This document shows, piece by piece, positions 49,418 through 52,197 of a stretch of 52,197 nt of DNA. The notes beneath the pieces were generated by a model. It was not told the DNA's origin. It was given only the letters and a program-made list of their open reading frames with translations, and did no database searches. Where the stretch lies: positions 1-52,197 of IMG/VR virus record IMGVR_UViG_3300027779_000040. One strand, written 5' to 3'. Both the position numbers and the translations under genes were made by a program. This DNA is from a virus. The number at the start of each line of letters is the position of its first letter. Position 1 is the stretch's first letter.

Positions 49418-50910
49418 TGGCTACAACATGGAAAAAAGTGGTAACAGCTGGAGACGCTTTTGATTTAGGCACTCCAACTGCTTTAGTATTAACAAATGCG
49501 ACAGCATTGCCAGCGGCTCAAGTAGCCAACGGAACAATGGCGAGTGGGATGACTTTAGTTGCACCTGTCTTAGGAACACCAGCGAGTGGAAACTTAGCTA
49601 ACTGTACGTTTCCTACGGCTAACGTCAATACTGATGTTTCTGTTGCGGATAACGCAGTTACATTAGCAAAAATGGCTGGTGGAACAGACGGTAATATAAT
49701 CAGTTATGATGCTTCTGGTAACCCGGTAGCTGTAGCAACTGGAAGTGCTGGTCAAGTTTTAACAAGTGCTGGTGCTGGTGCACCACCTACTTTTTCAGCC
49801 GCCGCCGCCGGAGACATTACAGCAGTTGTTGCAGGTACAGGACTTAGTGGTGGTGCCACAAGTGGTAGCGCAACACTGAATGTAGATGCTTCTCAAGCTC
49901 AAATAACAGAAGTTGGAACTATTACTGCTGGTATTTGGAGAGGGACAGTTATAGATTCAGTTAATTTAGATGATGATACTGCTCATTTAGGTGTAACTCA
50001 AACATTTACAGGCGCTAAGACATTTGATGCTCTTTCTAGCTTTACGATGGACGGTAATACTATTACAGGAGTCGATGATTCAGGTGAGCATACTAATGAT
50101 GATGCTCATATTATGACTTCTGCGGCTGTAGAAGATAAGATTACTGGTTATGGTTATACTACTGCTACAGGAGATATAACTGGAGTAACAGCAGGAACAG
50201 GTCTTTCTGGTGGAGGTGCTTCAGGTAGTGTCACACTTAACGTAGATGCGGCTCAAAATTCAATAACAAGTGCTACAAGTTTAGCATCAGTTGGTACGAT
50301 TGGAACTGGTGTTTGGAGTGGTACTCCATTAGTTGCGGCTAAGGTACCTTCAATTACAGCACTGACAGGATATACAGCGGCGGCTTATGCAAACGCTAGT
50401 TCAGTTGGAGCTTCATCTATTGTAACCACAGGAACCATTGCAAGTGGTGAATGGCGTGGTACAAGGGTAGACGCTACTTACTTAGATACCTCTGTTGCTT
50501 ACTTATCTGGAACTCAAACATTCACAGGTACAAAAACATTTAGTGCTGTTGTGATTAATGGGGACTTAACGGTTTCTGGTTCCACAACTACAGTGCTTGC
50601 TGAAGAACTCAAGGTTGAAGACAATACAATAGTTCTTAATAGCAACTGGGATTCTGGTACTGCACCGACTCAAGATGCTGGTATAACCATTGAGAGAGGA
50701 AGTTCAGATGATGAATCATTCTTCTGGGATGAGAGTGCTAACCAATGGGCTATTGGACATACTGAATCTAGTAACGTATTTACTGCGACAGGTCAAGTGA
50801 GTATTGCCACACAGCAAACATATAATGCTAATTCAACTAACACACACGGTGCTTTTGCTATTGGTAGTTTTCAAATTGACGGAAATAACGTTTATATAAG
50901 GACAGAATAA
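49417..50910 (+). CDS. tail fibre protein, first of two
   Basis: 497 residues with AGGGAGG before the ATG, overlapping the previous stop (TAATG). Rich in Gly, Ala, Thr and Ser. It carries two similar modules, DITAVVAGTGLSGGATSGSA (about 128) and DITGVTAGTGLSGGGASGSV (about 253), and FTGAKTF/FTGTKTF strands, all typical of triple-beta fibre shafts. The C-terminal part (SGSTTTVLAEELKVEDNTIV) matches a recurring fibre motif that binds or caps the shaft. Related modules occur in the second fibre. It probably makes the proximal fibre or the main host-recognition shaft. Confidence 0.82.
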   Translation: MATTWKKVVTAGDAFDLGTPTALVLTNATALPAAQVANGTMASGMTLVAPVLGTPASGNLANCTFPTANVNTDVSVADNAVTLAKMAGGTDGNIISYDASGNPVAVATGSAGQVLTSAGAGAPPTFSAAAAGDITAVVAGTGLSGGATSGSATLNVDASQAQITEVGTITAGIWRGTVIDSVNLDDDTAHLGVTQTFTGAKTFDALSSFTMDGNTITGVDDSGEHTNDDAHIMTSAAVEDKITGYGYTTATGDITGVTAGTGLSGGGASGSVTLNVDAAQNSITSATSLASVGTIGTGVWSGTPLVAAKVPSITALTGYTAAAYANASSVGASSIVTTGTIASGEWRGTRVDATYLDTSVAYLSGTQTFTGTKTFSAVVINGDLTVSGSTTTVLAEELKVEDNTIVLNSNWDSGTAPTQDAGITIERGSSDDESFFWDESANQWAIGHTESSNVFTATGQVSIATQQTYNANSTNTHGAFAIGSFQIDGNNVYIRTE

Positions 50911-50948
50911 TAAAATAGTACATTTTCAAATAATACCTAGGAGATAGA

Positions 50949-51107
50949 ATGAGACTAACTATTGAAACTAATGAGTTAATGCTGATGATATCGGCGTTAG
51001 AATCAATTCAAATAATGGGGAAAGACAGTATTCAGGTTGCGGAGACTCTTATAAAACTGTATAAAGCGAGAGATAAGGACAGCCCTTCTGTGGAGATACC
51101 TAAATAA
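50949..51107 (+). CDS. 52-residue helical protein coupled to the second tail fibre
   Basis: A short gene with AGGAG before the ATG, ending in a TAATG overlap with the fibre start. Helical with a hydrophobic face (ELMLMISALESIQIMGK, QVAETLIKLYKARDK). It parallels the small helical gene placed before the first fibre. The repeated arrangement supports it as real and suggests a fibre accessory or chaperone. Confidence 0.65.
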   Translation: MRLTIETNELMLMISALESIQIMGKDSIQVAETLIKLYKARDKDSPSVEIPK

Positions 51108-52197
51108 TGGCTACAAACTGGGAACGAGTTATTACAGAGGCTAATGACGCAGACTATAAAAACGATAGTATAGAAGCTGGTGATATACCGACACTTAATC
51201 AAAACACTACAGGAAGTTCTGCTACTTGTTCTGGGTTAGCAGGAAGTGCCACAGTTTTAGCAAGTGCGAGAACTATAGCAGGAGTGTCTTTTAATGGTTC
51301 AGCGAATATATCATTAAACAATAATGCTATTACAAATGGTGCTGGATACACAACAAACACAGGAGACATTACTGGAGTAACTGCTGGAACGGGTATGTCA
51401 GGAGGGGGTAGTTCAGGAGCAGTAACTCTGAATTGTTCTATCACAAATAACAATCAGCTAACAAATGGTGCAGGATATACTACTAATACAGGAGATATCA
51501 CAGGTGTAACGGCAGGTAGTGGAATGTCTGGTGGTGGGACAAGTGGTTCAGTCACACTAACTAACGCATCTCCAAATATTGTTTATCCAGCAGAAACAAA
51601 ATCAACTATAAATGCTCTTGATATTACTGAACTTGGAATTGTAACTAGTGGTCAATGGAGAGGAACTACAGTAGATGCTTCCTATGGTGGTACTGGCTTA
51701 ACTAGTACATCAACATTATTAAACTCTAATGTAACAACAGTATCGGGTAATGCAGGTACTGTTACTAATGGTGTTTATACTACAGGAACACAGGATATTG
51801 ATGGAGATAAGACATTTTTGGCGAAAATCTATGCCGATGATGGTATTGCGATAGGTGGGACAGGAGCCGCCAATACTCTTGAAGATTACGAGACAGGCTC
51901 TTGGACTCCTGTATTAACTAGCGGTTGGAGTCACTCTTATGATAGTACTACTAATAGGTATGTAAAGGTAGGTAGCTTTGTTCATTTATGGGGACGTATT
52001 GATGGTTTTTCTGGTTCTTCGTCAACAGCAGATTTACAAATAACAGGTCTCCCCTTTACAGTTAAGCATAGTGCAGTTGGTGGTGATTGTATGTTAAAAT
52101 GGATTTCTTGGAATAGCAAAGCTGGAAATGTCTCTCCGTATGTAAATACATCTGAAATCTTATATTTCTTTGAAACAGCTTCTGCATATGAATGGTC
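51107..52197 (+). CDS. tail fibre protein, second of two (runs off the window)
   Basis: 363 complete codons here; the frame stays open and continues at the left end of the window, giving about 389 residues in all. Contains two near-identical modules, TNGAGYTTNTGDITGVTAGT and TNGAGYTTNTGDITGVTAGS, each followed by GMSGGG, then a VTSGQWRGTTVDASYGGTGL shaft segment and the NTLEDYETGSWTPVL block found near the C-terminus of many phage fibres. It shares the DITGVTAG module with the first fibre, so recombination or duplication between the two is likely. It is the probable distal receptor-binding fibre. Confidence 0.85.
   Translation, partial: MATNWERVITEANDADYKNDSIEAGDIPTLNQNTTGSSATCSGLAGSATVLASARTIAGVSFNGSANISLNNNAITNGAGYTTNTGDITGVTAGTGMSGGGSSGAVTLNCSITNNNQLTNGAGYTTNTGDITGVTAGSGMSGGGTSGSVTLTNASPNIVYPAETKSTINALDITELGIVTSGQWRGTTVDASYGGTGLTSTSTLLNSNVTTVSGNAGTVTNGVYTTGTQDIDGDKTFLAKIYADDGIAIGGTGAANTLEDYETGSWTPVLTSGWSHSYDSTTNRYVKVGSFVHLWGRIDGFSGSSSTADLQITGLPFTVKHSAVGGDCMLKWISWNSKAGNVSPYVNTSEILYFFETASAYEW
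51999..52197. repeat. right copy of the terminal overlap
   Basis: 199 bases matching bases 1-199 with four substitutions, all in the first 73 positions of the overlap; the last 126 are identical. It defines a unit genome of 51,998 bp when one copy is removed. Confidence 0.9.

Noticed and set aside
1-52197. Lysogeny genes, tRNAs, CRISPR arrays, insertion sequences
   Set aside because: No integrase or repressor motifs, cloverleaf-like segments, regular spaced repeats or transposase motifs were found by reading.

Overview
The window is one essentially complete genome of a tailed double-stranded DNA phage of podovirus type. Its first 199 bases recur, with four substitutions, as its last 199 bases, and the same tail-fibre gene runs off the right end and finishes at the left end. 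The sequence is therefore a circularly permuted molecule with a unit length of about 51,998 bp. The base composition is AT-rich. Almost every gene has an AGGAG-type ribosome binding site or a TAATG/ATGA coupled start, so the host uses Shine-Dalgarno initiation, which argues against Bacteroidota. No integrase, excisionase, CI-like repressor, tRNA or CRISPR array was seen, which suggests a virulent phage. The host cannot be named from the sequence; the tail-fibre style resembles phages from aquatic metagenomes.

The genome has two divergent arms that start from a control region rich in dyad symmetry (about 36.2-37.0 kb). The rightward late arm runs M15 endolysin, terminase small and large subunits, P22-type portal, scaffold, major capsid, connector and tail-completion genes and tandem tail fibres. 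It continues across the circle junction into holin-like membrane proteins, a metallophosphoesterase, a peptidoglycan-binding protein, a Hint-domain virion protein, a 1560-residue tail protein, and a block of candidate internal/ejected proteins that ends in a 3092-residue giant. The leftward early/middle arm (36.2 down to 23.35 kb) carries many small genes, a ubiquitin-like conjugation cassette, a Sak4-type RecA-like ATPase, an SSB-like protein, a primase-helicase fusion, a Gp157-type protein, an HNH nuclease and small zinc-binding and membrane proteins. The arms converge on a non-coding stretch (22957-23350) with three iteron-like repeats. No DNA polymerase was recognised.

Two systems stand out. 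First, the giant protein carries the signature of a single-chain, two-barrel RNA polymerase: DLDGD at residues 1308-1312, preceded by a beta-subunit-like barrel with a lysine-rich loop near residues 877-950. Its N-terminal region is related to that of the preceding 429-residue protein, which suggests a shared domain for packaging into, and ejection from, the virion. This would be a virion polymerase, analogous in logic to phage N4 and crAss-like phages, able to start early transcription without host polymerase.

Second, four consecutive leftward genes look like a complete ubiquitin-like pathway: a ThiS/ubiquitin-like beta-grasp protein, an E2-like protein with an HPH...C motif, a JAB/JAMM isopeptidase with an intact metal site, and a ThiF/E1-like adenylating enzyme. 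Reading every line also turned up only one GATC and no GGCC, a strong sign of past restriction pressure. A structured non-coding region lies at about 34.37-34.62 kb, and a degenerate zincin-like protein sits beside the endolysin.
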